This document shows, piece by piece, positions 1 to 6,582 of a stretch of DNA of 22,594 bases (positions are counted from its first letter, which is position 1; each line of letters opens with the position of its first letter). This DNA comes from CAWHOW01 sp050013795 (GTDB taxonomy: Bacteria > Bacteroidota > Bacteroidia > Bacteroidales > CG2-30-32-10): the NCBI GenBank assembly GCA_050013795.1, contig JBEKEO010000027.1:1-22594 (forward strand), in the 5' to 3' direction. Under the pieces are notes generated by a model. It did not search any database, was not told where the DNA came from, and was given only the letters and a program-made list of their open reading frames with translations. The translations under genes were made by a program, and so were the position numbers.

Positions 1-55
1 CAGCTATGGCTTTGCCGAATCCGCTTGATACTCCTGTTATTAATACTGTTTTCAT
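1..55 (-). CDS. Short-chain dehydrogenase/reductase (SDR), N-terminal fragment cut by window edge
   Basis: Reading the minus strand from the ATG at 55 gives MKTVLITGVSSGFGKAIA and then leaves the window. This is the first beta strand and glycine-rich dinucleotide-binding turn (TGxxxGxG, here TGVSSGFG) of classical SDR oxidoreductases, which use NAD(P)H on alcohols, ketones or sugars. Only 18 codons are visible, so substrate and subfamily cannot be told. No strong SD sequence precedes the ATG; the upstream region is A-rich, as is common in Bacteroidota. The family call is fairly safe because the motif sits exactly at the N-terminus where it belongs. Confidence 0.75.
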   Translation of the reverse strand, partial: MKTVLITGVSSGFGKAIA

Positions 56-438
56 GTTTTTTCTTTGTTGGTTTATTTTTGGCAATAATAATTAATTATT
101 TTCAAATGGATGGAAATTTTGTGATAGAATGGCCTTTTTGAAAGTAGGCAGTCCGCCGCGGCAGGAGGTAGTAAATAAGTTTGATGTTTATGGTCAGGGC
201 TGCAAGTTTAGTATCTTTACTACAACGAGCCTGAAACAAACGTCATAGTATATTCTGCCCTTTGTCATCTTTGTCAGTGCTGAAGGAAATTGGAGCACAG
301 CCGTAAGCTCTATCTTAGCATAAATAATAGTTACCCGATCTTCTAGTTTTTCCTGATGGACAGTCCGACCATTTAGCAGAAGATCTCCTGTATTGAGCAG
401 GCGATTTTATTTAGCTATTAACCGTTCTGTGCAGCTTA
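56..438. other. Intergenic stretch without a supportable gene
   Basis: Between the SDR start and the 21-bp array I see no convincing gene. A short GC-rich run around 150-166 (cagtccgccgcggcaggagg) resembles small GC-rich patches after the stop codons at 2956 and 17303, so it may be a dispersed intergenic repeat. A stop-free minus-strand frame at 194-406 has no start codon at its 5' end and no recognisable domain, so it was not called. Confidence 0.5.
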
Positions 439-711
439 CTCAACGGACACCTTCAGCGAGTGAACGACGTCCTGCAGTCACTGAACGGACACGTTGAGAT
501 ACTGAACGGACACGCTGTGACACTGAACGGATACCCTGTGACACTAGCGGAAGTCCTCAAGACACTCACGCAAGTGCTCCGATGACAAAAGCAAGTCCTT
601 CAGTCATTAAAGCAAGTCCTCAAGTAAGTGAAGGAAATGTTCAAGACACTCGCGCAAGTGCTCCGATGACTAATGCAAGTCCTCCGGTGAGTGAAGCAAG
701 TGCTTGAGTGA
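439..711. repeat. Degenerate 21-bp tandem array, 13 full units
   Basis: Thirteen consecutive 21-bp units fit without a single indel, followed by a partial unit to about 727. Units 1-5 resemble ctgaacggacacgctgtgac; units 6-13 resemble ctnaagcaagtcctcnagtga. The period equals seven codons and also about two turns of B-DNA. The most open forward frame (about 415-585) has a leucine every seventh residue but no start codon, and stops occur at 583-585, 625-627 and 667-669, so it is not an intact gene. It lies about 90 bp upstream of the promoter of the T9SS gene at 888. Function is unknown; it could be a decayed heptad-repeat gene or a phased protein-binding array. Confidence 0.85.
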
Positions 712-798
712 CTCGCACAAACGTGCTAATAATCTTTTAGGATGCGCTAATTAAAGAATTATATGCATCGAACATGAAATTTCTTTTGTGCAACAAAC

Positions 799-828
799 TT
801 GAAAGTGAAATAAAATTGATTACATTTG
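799..828 (+). promoter_or_regulatory. Bacteroidota-type promoter for the T9SS gene at 888
   Basis: TTG at 799-801 and TACATTTG at 821-828 match the -33 and -7 elements (TTTG / TAnnTTTG) of Bacteroidota primary-sigma promoters, with a 19-bp spacer. Transcription would start near 835, giving a leader of about 50 nt before the ATG at 888. Confidence 0.6.
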
Positions 829-887
829 CATTGTACTAGAAGTGGATGCCCGTTGATAGTATTAACTATTAACCAAAACAAAACACC

Positions 888-1631
888 ATGAAAAAGGTAT
901 TTACTTTATTTATTACTTTTCTGGCTGCTTGTACAATTAATAGTGCCAATGCTCAAACCTGCACTCCCGACCATCCCGGGTACACTACCGTACCTAGTGC
1001 AGGAATAATGATACCTGATTCCCTGCCCCACGCACAGGTTGGCGTTTATTACGAGCAAACATTCACTTTTGGCATACCGTCATCTGCTTCGGGTTATTCC
1101 ATTAATTGGGTGCAGTATTCAAAATTAACCAGTTCAATTACAGCAAACACATGGACTATTGTAAATAGTACGGGTGGCACTACATTTCCGAAGTGGAACA
1201 AACTAACATGGCAATGCGTAACTCTTAAAGGAACTCCAACTACTGCGGGTACTGATAATATCAATATCTTTGTAAATGTCAATGTAACTATCCTTGGATT
1301 TCCGTACACTGATAATAATTATGAATCAAAAGCGCTTCCTTTGATTGTAAAAGCAGCAGCTGGTATTGAGGAAGTAAATAATGAAAATGATGTTATTATT
1401 TTCCCTAATCCAACTAAAGATAATATTACAATAGAAAACCTGCCACAAGCCACGATAGAAATTTTTAATATCGAAGGGCAACTAATAAGAACCTTCCCGC
1501 CTTGCAGCGAGGCAGGCGCAACAAGCGGCAACAAAACAAGTATTGATGTTTCTGCATTTCCATGCGGAATGTATATTGTGAAAGTGATAACGGAAAAGGG
1601 CGTTGAAGTAAGGAAGTTTATAAAAGAGTAG
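888..1631 (+). CDS. T9SS-sorted secreted protein with putative Ig-like domain
   Basis: A 247-residue exported protein. Residues 1-22 are a signal peptide (MKKVFTLFITFLAACTINSANA). Residues about 43-150 resemble a putative Ig-like (He_PIG) fold: LPHAQVGVYYEQTF near the start and LKGTPTTAGT near the end have that family's spacing. Residues about 168-247 are a type A T9SS C-terminal sorting domain (IFPNPTKDNITIEN, then GMYIVKV and KFIKE at the end), which predicts secretion through the outer membrane and surface attachment. The sorting domain carries a seven-residue insertion (PPCSEAG, 204-210) absent from the related domains at 1715 and 17303. The start is supported by the signal peptide and by the promoter at 799-828. 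Ligand or role unknown. Confidence 0.85.
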   Translation: MKKVFTLFITFLAACTINSANAQTCTPDHPGYTTVPSAGIMIPDSLPHAQVGVYYEQTFTFGIPSSASGYSINWVQYSKLTSSITANTWTIVNSTGGTTFPKWNKLTWQCVTLKGTPTTAGTDNINIFVNVNVTILGFPYTDNNYESKALPLIVKAAAGIEEVNNENDVIIFPNPTKDNITIENLPQATIEIFNIEGQLIRTFPPCSEAGATSGNKTSIDVSAFPCGMYIVKVITEKGVEVRKFIKE

Positions 1632-1645
1632 AAAGTTATAAGTTG

Positions 1646-1684
1646 AAAGTTTGTAAAGTGAGAAGTAGAAACCTTACAAACTTT
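1646..1684 (+). repeat. 11-bp inverted repeat between two T9SS genes
   Basis: AAAGTTTGTAA at 1646-1656 pairs exactly with TTACAAACTTT at 1674-1684 around a 17-nt loop, just after the stop codon of the gene ending at 1631. No T-run follows, so it is a poor terminator. It may be a repeat-derived structure in a transcript covering both genes. Confidence 0.55.
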
Positions 1685-1714
1685 GAACTATTGAATCATT
1701 AAACAATTAATATC

Positions 1715-2956
1715 ATGAATAAACTATTTGTTATTTCAATGTTTGCCACCTTCACTTTCTACTTTCAACTTATAACTTTCAACTGTGTCGCACAAACCGC
1801 CTATATACCGAATAGGGGTGATAGCAGCGTATCTGTTATTAATATTGCTACCAATACTGTTTCGGCTACAATTAAAGTTGATTCTTTACCCTTAGGCGTA
1901 TCTGTGAGTCAGGATGGAGAAAAGGTATATATTTCAAATTATGGCACTAAAAAAGTAAGTGTAATAAACACTGCTACCAATACTGTTTCGGCTAAAGTTT
2001 CTGTTGGCCCTGGTCCATCTGGATTATATGTAACCCCCGATGGAAGTAAGGTATATGTTGCAAATGATGATACTAATACAGTAAGTGTAATAAGTACTGC
2101 TACCAATACTGTTTCGGCTACAATTAAAGTTGGCGATTATCCTGTAGGTATAGCTGTTAGCCCTGATGGAAGTAAGGTATATGTTACGAATGAGGGTACC
2201 AATACAGTAAGTGAAATATTCACTGCTTCAGATCTTGTTTTTGCTACTATTAATGTTGGTCCTGGTCCTGCCGGTATATGCGTAACTCCCGATGGAAATA
2301 AGGTATATGTTACAAATTTCAATACGGATACAGTAAGTGTAATTAGCAGTGCTACCAATACTGTTTCGGCTACAATAAAAGTAGGTAATTATCCTTCGGG
2401 TATATGTGTAACCCCCGATGGAAGTAAGGTTTATGTTACGAATCGGGGTGATAATACAGTAAGTGTAATAAACACTGCCGCAGATACTGTTTTGGCTACA
2501 ATTATAGTTGGTTCTTTGCCTTTTGGTATATGTGTAACCCCCGATGGGAAAAAGGTATATGTTGCAGATTACGGTTCTAATTCAATGGATATAATAAACG
2601 TTGCTACCAATACTGTTTCGGCTGCGTGTGCAGTTGGTGCTCATCCTATGTCATATGGAAATTTTATTTCAACTTATGGCACTGGAATTACTTCATTAAG
2701 CACAGTGTCAGAAAACATTAATGTTTATCCTAGCCCTGCAACAAATAATATAACAATAGATAACCCACAAGCGGTAATTGGCAGTTGGCCGTCGGCAGTA
2801 ATAGAAATAACAAATATTCAAGGTCAGCTTGTAAAAACTATTTCTACTGCAGGCAATAAAACAAACATAGATGTTTCGGGCTTCCCATGCGGGGTGTATG
2901 TTATAGAGGTGAAAACAGAAAATGGAGTTGAAGTAAAGAAGTTTATTAAAGAATAG
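1715..2956 (+). CDS. Secreted YVTN-family seven-bladed beta-propeller with T9SS sorting domain
   Basis: A 413-residue exported protein. Residues 1-27 form an unusually long signal peptide ending CVAQ. From residue 30 there are seven consecutive 42-residue repeats of the YVTN/YncE type (YVTNxGTNTVSVI, then GICVTPDGSKV), enough for one closed seven-bladed propeller. A T9SS type A domain follows (VYPSPATNNITIDN to KKFIKE). The 126-bp DNA repeats are very alike (for example gctaccaatactgtttcggct recurs), suggesting recent duplication or gene conversion. Two oddities: the signal-peptide segment YFQLITF is encoded by the inverse of an intergenic repeat at 1631-1650, and the sorting domain has an eight-codon insertion at 2778-2801. 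It lies 83 bp after the gene at 888 and may be cotranscribed. Likely a surface binding or scaffold protein; ligand unknown. Paralogue at 17303-18514. Confidence 0.9.
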   Translation: MNKLFVISMFATFTFYFQLITFNCVAQTAYIPNRGDSSVSVINIATNTVSATIKVDSLPLGVSVSQDGEKVYISNYGTKKVSVINTATNTVSAKVSVGPGPSGLYVTPDGSKVYVANDDTNTVSVISTATNTVSATIKVGDYPVGIAVSPDGSKVYVTNEGTNTVSEIFTASDLVFATINVGPGPAGICVTPDGNKVYVTNFNTDTVSVISSATNTVSATIKVGNYPSGICVTPDGSKVYVTNRGDNTVSVINTAADTVLATIIVGSLPFGICVTPDGKKVYVADYGSNSMDIINVATNTVSAACAVGAHPMSYGNFISTYGTGITSLSTVSENINVYPSPATNNITIDNPQAVIGSWPSAVIEITNIQGQLVKTISTAGNKTNIDVSGFPCGVYVIEVKTENGVEVKKFIKE

Positions 2957-2970
2957 AAAAGTCAGCAGTC

Positions 2971-2981
2971 CGCCAGTGGCG
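2971..2981. repeat. Small GC-rich palindrome between convergent genes
   Basis: CGCC-agt-GGCG lies in the 74-bp gap between the convergent genes ending at 2956 (plus) and 3031 (minus). The surrounding text (cagtccgccagtggcg) resembles the GC-rich patch near 150-166. It may be a small dispersed repeat; it is too short to call a terminator. Confidence 0.35.
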
Positions 2982-3030
2982 AAACAGTAGCGGCAAGACA
3001 GGGACATTGAACTTTGAACAGTTGAAGGGA

Positions 3031-4425
3031 TTAATCCTGGAACATCCTGACGGTTACTGAAGAGCCGGAAGTGATGGTGAATGACTTTTCGACAGTATAA
3101 ACAGACCTGTTAGTGAATTTAGTCCTGAAAACAACCCTGTATTTACCTGGCAAAAGATACAATGTTTCCTGTGTGGTATTTTCCGGGAGGTTGTAAACCC
3201 ATTTAAGTTTATTGTTGTCTTCCTGATAAACGCTGCCATAACCATTTGCAGAAAGCTGGATTACTGCAATGCCCGATTGAGGAATCTCAACAAGTGTAGT
3301 GGAGTCCTGCGATATGTGAACATCGTTTATGAACAAGCGGGGCATGCAAAGGATTTCCATATCGTATTTGCCCGTTAAATACTTTTCCGTTTTCCCGAAT
3401 TCCTGCACATTAAGGGTTTGCATTTTGCCCGCTTGCCTTATAATGGCATCAAAGGTCTTCATTTCACCGGGGTTCTTGGCGCCAACCATAAGCTTTAAAT
3501 ATCCCTGAGGAACATCAACAGGAATGATGGTGTGTTTGCCGGGAGTAAGTTTGATGGTATCCACTTCAACGGGGGGAATGGTATGCACAAAAAGATTGTA
3601 TTTGCAAAGCGGATCAAGAATAAGCGTATCGGGCAGACCGCGGTTGTTCATAGTGTGAATGAAATTGTATTTAATAAGTCCTGAGAAGTTATCGTAAAAG
3701 GTCATATTTACATTTGTCTCGGTGGGATTGCCGTATGCATCAAGCAAATTGACCTGAGCAGTAGTAGAGTTCAATGCCTGCGAAATAACTATTTTTAGAG
3801 CTTCCTGAAACTGTTGTTCACTGCCAGCATTATAATACGTTCCTACACAGCTAAAAGCAGTAGAGAAATCTTTCCCTATGCCTATGATGAATGGCTTTAA
3901 CGCAATCCCTTTCTTCTGGAGGCTTTTTGAAACAGCGCAAGGGTCGCCGCCACATTCTTCTTCACCATCAGTGATAAGAACAATGATGTTTCGGCAATTA
4001 TCACAAGGAGTAAAATCTTTAGCCGCGAGTTCCAAAGAGCTTGCTATGGGAGTGGTTCCCCGAGGTACTATTGATTTCAGTTTATTTTTTATCCTGTCAG
4101 TATTGTCTTTTGCAAAAGGGATTTCAAGCTTTGAGTCGTCGCAATCCTGAGGTGGATATTGCTTTTGATGGCCAAAGACACGTAATGCAAGTTCAAGATT
4201 TGGAACGTTTTTAAGACTATCAAGCAAGTCAGATAATAGTTTTTGCGCAATAGTGATTTTCATATCGCTCTGCCACCTGCCATACATACTTTGAGATGCA
4301 TCAAAGAGAAACAGAATACGAGTAGTGGGCTTCGGCTTTTCTTTTTCCTTGGTCTGTGAAAATGATACTAGAGGTATTACTAGAATAGCTAGAAAAATAA
4401 TGATATGTGAAATTGTTTTCTTCAA
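3031..4425 (-). CDS. Exported von Willebrand factor A (VWA) domain protein
   Basis: 464 residues read from a TTG at 4425. No ATG occurs before residue 47, and TTG gives a proper signal peptide (MKKTISHIIIF...VSFSQ, 1-23), so TTG is the likely start. A VWA domain covers about 35-215 with a complete metal-ion-dependent adhesion site: DASQS at 42-46, threonines at 124-125 (RGTTP), and aspartate 153 (ITDGEEECGG). Cysteines around 141-163 and 192 may form disulfides. Residues about 215-464 look beta-rich and have no family I recognise; the end is not a T9SS tail. It starts 18 bp after the transketolase stop, so the two are probably cotranscribed, although the functional link is obscure. VWA domains bind proteins through a metal ion; the partner is unknown. 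Confidence 0.85.
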   Translation of the reverse strand: MKKTISHIIIFLAILVIPLVSFSQTKEKEKPKPTTRILFLFDASQSMYGRWQSDMKITIAQKLLSDLLDSLKNVPNLELALRVFGHQKQYPPQDCDDSKLEIPFAKDNTDRIKNKLKSIVPRGTTPIASSLELAAKDFTPCDNCRNIIVLITDGEEECGGDPCAVSKSLQKKGIALKPFIIGIGKDFSTAFSCVGTYYNAGSEQQFQEALKIVISQALNSTTAQVNLLDAYGNPTETNVNMTFYDNFSGLIKYNFIHTMNNRGLPDTLILDPLCKYNLFVHTIPPVEVDTIKLTPGKHTIIPVDVPQGYLKLMVGAKNPGEMKTFDAIIRQAGKMQTLNVQEFGKTEKYLTGKYDMEILCMPRLFINDVHISQDSTTLVEIPQSGIAVIQLSANGYGSVYQEDNNKLKWVYNLPENTTQETLYLLPGKYRVVFRTKFTNRSVYTVEKSFTITSGSSVTVRMFQD

Positions 4426-4443
4426 GAAAGCAAGTTGTATTGA

Positions 4444-5289
4444 TTAATAGTCTCCAATTGTTTCCGGCAGTTGAGCAAGTGCTTTTGCAAGTTGTTCGTC
4501 GTTGGGAGCAGTGCCATGCCATTTGTGAGTTCCCATCATGAAATCAACACCAAAGCCCATTTCAGTTTTCATTACTATGGCAACTGGTTTTCCTTTCCCT
4601 GTATGCGCTTTCGCTATCTTCAATGTGCTGATAACTTCTTCCATATCATTACCATTCATTTCAAGTACGTCCCAATCGAAAGCAAGGAATTTTGCTTTAA
4701 TATCACCTAATGGAAGAACCTTATCTGTAGGGCCGTCTATCTGCTTTCCGTTAAAATCAATAGTTGAAATAATGTTATCAACCTTTTTAGCTGAAGCGAA
4801 CATGGCAGCTTCCCAGTTCTGGCCTTCCTGCAGCTCACCATCACCATGGAGGGTGTAAACGAGTTTGTTATCCTTGTTTAGTTTCTTTGCCAACGCCGCA
4901 CCTATTCCCACTGACATCCCTTGCCCAAGTGAGCCTGAAGCAACTCTGATACCTGGCAAATGTTCTGCTGTTGCAGGATGTCCTTGCAGACGCGAATTTA
5001 ATTTGCGTAGCGTGCTAAGTTCTTTAACAGGGAAGTAACCGGAATGAGCAAGTACACTATACCATACAGGAGCAATATGTCCGTTCGATAAAAAGAAAAT
5101 ATCCTGGTTGATACCATCCATCGTAAAATTCTTTGGATCATGTGTCATGATAACATTATAGAGGGCAACCATGAAATCGGTGCAACCAAGAGAACCACCG
5201 GGATGACCTGAATTAACGGCATGAACCATACGTAAAACATCTCTCCTTACTTGTGTGGCAAGTGATTTCAATTCTTCAATCGTAGGCAT
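4444..5289 (-). CDS. Transketolase, N-terminal (thiamine diphosphate-binding) subunit
   Basis: 281 residues corresponding to the N-terminal half of transketolase, which in many bacteria is split into two polypeptides. Seen are SGHPGGSLG (27-35), the diphosphate-binding HGDGELQEGQNWE (148-160) with the downstream DFN (178-180), and GKGKP near 231-235. With its C-terminal partner it would move two-carbon ketol units between sugar phosphates in the pentose phosphate pathway. The ATG at 5289 is preferred over a TTG at 5310, because that TTG lies inside a -7-like box (TACTTTTG). The C-terminal subunit, usually next door, is absent here: the next gene is the VWA protein. The half may pair with a partner elsewhere or serve a related thiamine enzyme. 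Confidence 0.88.
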   Translation of the reverse strand: MPTIEELKSLATQVRRDVLRMVHAVNSGHPGGSLGCTDFMVALYNVIMTHDPKNFTMDGINQDIFFLSNGHIAPVWYSVLAHSGYFPVKELSTLRKLNSRLQGHPATAEHLPGIRVASGSLGQGMSVGIGAALAKKLNKDNKLVYTLHGDGELQEGQNWEAAMFASAKKVDNIISTIDFNGKQIDGPTDKVLPLGDIKAKFLAFDWDVLEMNGNDMEEVISTLKIAKAHTGKGKPVAIVMKTEMGFGVDFMMGTHKWHGTAPNDEQLAKALAQLPETIGDY

Positions 5290-5307
5290 TTTTATTCGTT
5301 TTGTTTT

Positions 5308-5315
5308 CAAAAGTA
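5308..5315 (-). promoter_or_regulatory. Candidate -7 element for the transketolase gene
   Basis: TACTTTTG on the minus strand matches TAnnTTTG and lies about 20 nt upstream of the ATG at 5289. No TTG at a good -33 distance was found, so this is a partial match. It argues against translation starting at the TTG it contains. Confidence 0.35.
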
Positions 5316-5406
5316 AATGATTTATTCAATTTGATATTATGTTGTTGATAAAATTGGATAATCTTTTCATATGAAATTTTTGAACAAGCCACTAAGAAAT
5401 CTTGAA

Positions 5407-5414
5407 TATCTTTG
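5407..5414 (+). promoter_or_regulatory. Candidate -7 element for the ychF-like gene
   Basis: TATCTTTG matches TAnnTTTG and ends 20 nt before the ATG at 5435, so the leader would be short. The nearest upstream TTTTG (5378-5382) is a little too far for a standard -33 element. Confidence 0.4.
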
Positions 5415-5434
5415 CAGTTCAAAATATACTGATT

Positions 5435-6532
5435 ATGTCACTTAATTGCGGAATTATCGGATTGGCGAATGTGGGGAAAACAACATTATTCAATTGCATG
5501 TCGAATACCAAAGCTCAAACAACTGCTTTTGCTTTCAGCACGAACAAATCGAACATAGGTATTATCAATGTGCCGGATGAAAGACTTTATGTACTGGAGA
5601 AGATGGTGAAAGCTGCAAAGGTGGTACACGCTACTGTTGAAATAGTCGATATACCCGGACTTGTTAAAGGCTCGAGCAAAGGCGAAGGAGTTGGAAGTAG
5701 TTTCCTTGCTGATATCCGTCAGACAGATGCTATCATTCATGTGTTACGTTGCTTTGATGATCCTAATCTGCCACATGTGGAAGGCTCCGTAAATCCGGTG
5801 AGAGATAAAGAAATCATTGATTTGGAATTGCAGATAGTAGATCTCGATTTAGTGGAGAGAAAAATGCAGCGCGTTGAAAAAGCTGCAAAGATAGGAGATA
5901 AGGATGCGAAGAAGAGTTTGGAAATATTAACTGTATATAAAAATCATCTTGAATCATTTCAATCGGCACGCACTGTTCCATTGACAGAAGAAGAAAGAAA
6001 AGTTGCTAAAGACCTTTGTCTTATTACTGAAAAACCTGTTCTGTATGTTTGCAATGTGGACGATGCTTCAGCTTTGAAGGAGAATAAATATGTTGACATG
6101 TTCAGGGAATCAGTGAAAGCTGAAAGTGCCGAAGTGCTTGTAGTTGCTGCGAAACTGGAATCAGAGATTTCGGAACTGGAAAGTCTGGAAGACAGGATGG
6201 CATTTTTAAAAGATGTCGGTTTAACTGAACCAAGTGTAAATATGCTTATCAAAGCAGCCTTTAAATTATTGAAATTATTGACTTTTCTCACTGCAGGTCC
6301 CAAAGAAGTTCGTGCATGGACCATCAAGGAAGGGTATACTGCACCACAGGCATCTGGTGTAATTCACAGTGATCTTGAGAGAGGTTTTATCAGAGCAGAA
6401 GTAATGAAGTATAATGATTTTGTAAGTCTTGGTTCCGAGAATGCCTGTAAAGAAAAAGGCAAATTATATGTGGAGGGGAAGACTTACGTGGTGCAGGATG
6501 GAGATATTTTGAATATTAGATTTAACGTATAA
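5435..6532 (+). CDS. ychF: YchF/OLA1-type P-loop ATPase, divergent
   Basis: 365 residues from the ATG at 5435, close to the usual YchF length of about 363; an upstream in-frame TTG at 5402 would add an untypical extension. Order: P-loop GLANVGKTT (9-17), DIPGLVKGSSKGEGVG switch II region, IIHVLRCFDD, a coiled-coil insertion (about 135-195), the NVDD base-recognition motif, and a C-terminal TGS domain ending VQDGDILNIRFNV. YchF binds ATP and ribosomes and affects translation and stress responses. The switch I segment, normally close to FPFCTIEPN, is FAFSTNKSN; the P-loop has Ala and Thr where Pro and Ser are usual; and DIAGLVKGAS is DIPGLVKGSS. It may be a second, diverged copy. Convergent with iadA through the hairpin at 6537-6567. 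Confidence 0.9.
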   Translation: MSLNCGIIGLANVGKTTLFNCMSNTKAQTTAFAFSTNKSNIGIINVPDERLYVLEKMVKAAKVVHATVEIVDIPGLVKGSSKGEGVGSSFLADIRQTDAIIHVLRCFDDPNLPHVEGSVNPVRDKEIIDLELQIVDLDLVERKMQRVEKAAKIGDKDAKKSLEILTVYKNHLESFQSARTVPLTEEERKVAKDLCLITEKPVLYVCNVDDASALKENKYVDMFRESVKAESAEVLVVAAKLESEISELESLEDRMAFLKDVGLTEPSVNMLIKAAFKLLKLLTFLTAGPKEVRAWTIKEGYTAPQASGVIHSDLERGFIRAEVMKYNDFVSLGSENACKEKGKLYVEGKTYVVQDGDILNIRFNV

Positions 6533-6536
6533 AAAC

Positions 6537-6567
6537 TAAGGGCGGCGAGCTTTGCTCGCCACCCTTA
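6537..6567. terminator. Bidirectional hairpin terminator between ychF-like gene and iadA
   Basis: TAAGGG-C-GGCGAGC, loop TTT, GCTCGCC-A-CCCTTA: a 13-bp stem with one mismatch, placed 4 nt after the plus-strand stop and 16 nt after the minus-strand stop of two convergent genes. No long T-run follows, but position and stem strength favour a shared terminator. Confidence 0.7.
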
Positions 6568-6582
6568 TCATATCTCAGGAAT

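Noticed and set aside
194..406. Minus-strand frame of 70 codons without stops (LLNGRTVHQEKLEDRVTIIY region)
   Set aside because: It has no start codon at its 5' end, no domain I recognise, and a length expected by chance when six frames are scanned over 830 bp.
415..585. Forward frame through the first 21-bp array with a heptad leucine pattern
   Set aside because: There is no start codon, and stop codons fall at 583, 625 and 667 in the same frame. The heptad pattern follows from the 21-bp period.
439..727. CRISPR array
   Set aside because: The 21-bp units are contiguous with no unique spacers, and repeats are degenerate; no cas gene is present.
5402..5434. Upstream TTG start for the YchF-like protein
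   Set aside because: It would add 11 residues not found in the family and overlaps a -7 like box; the ATG at 5435 gives the normal length.
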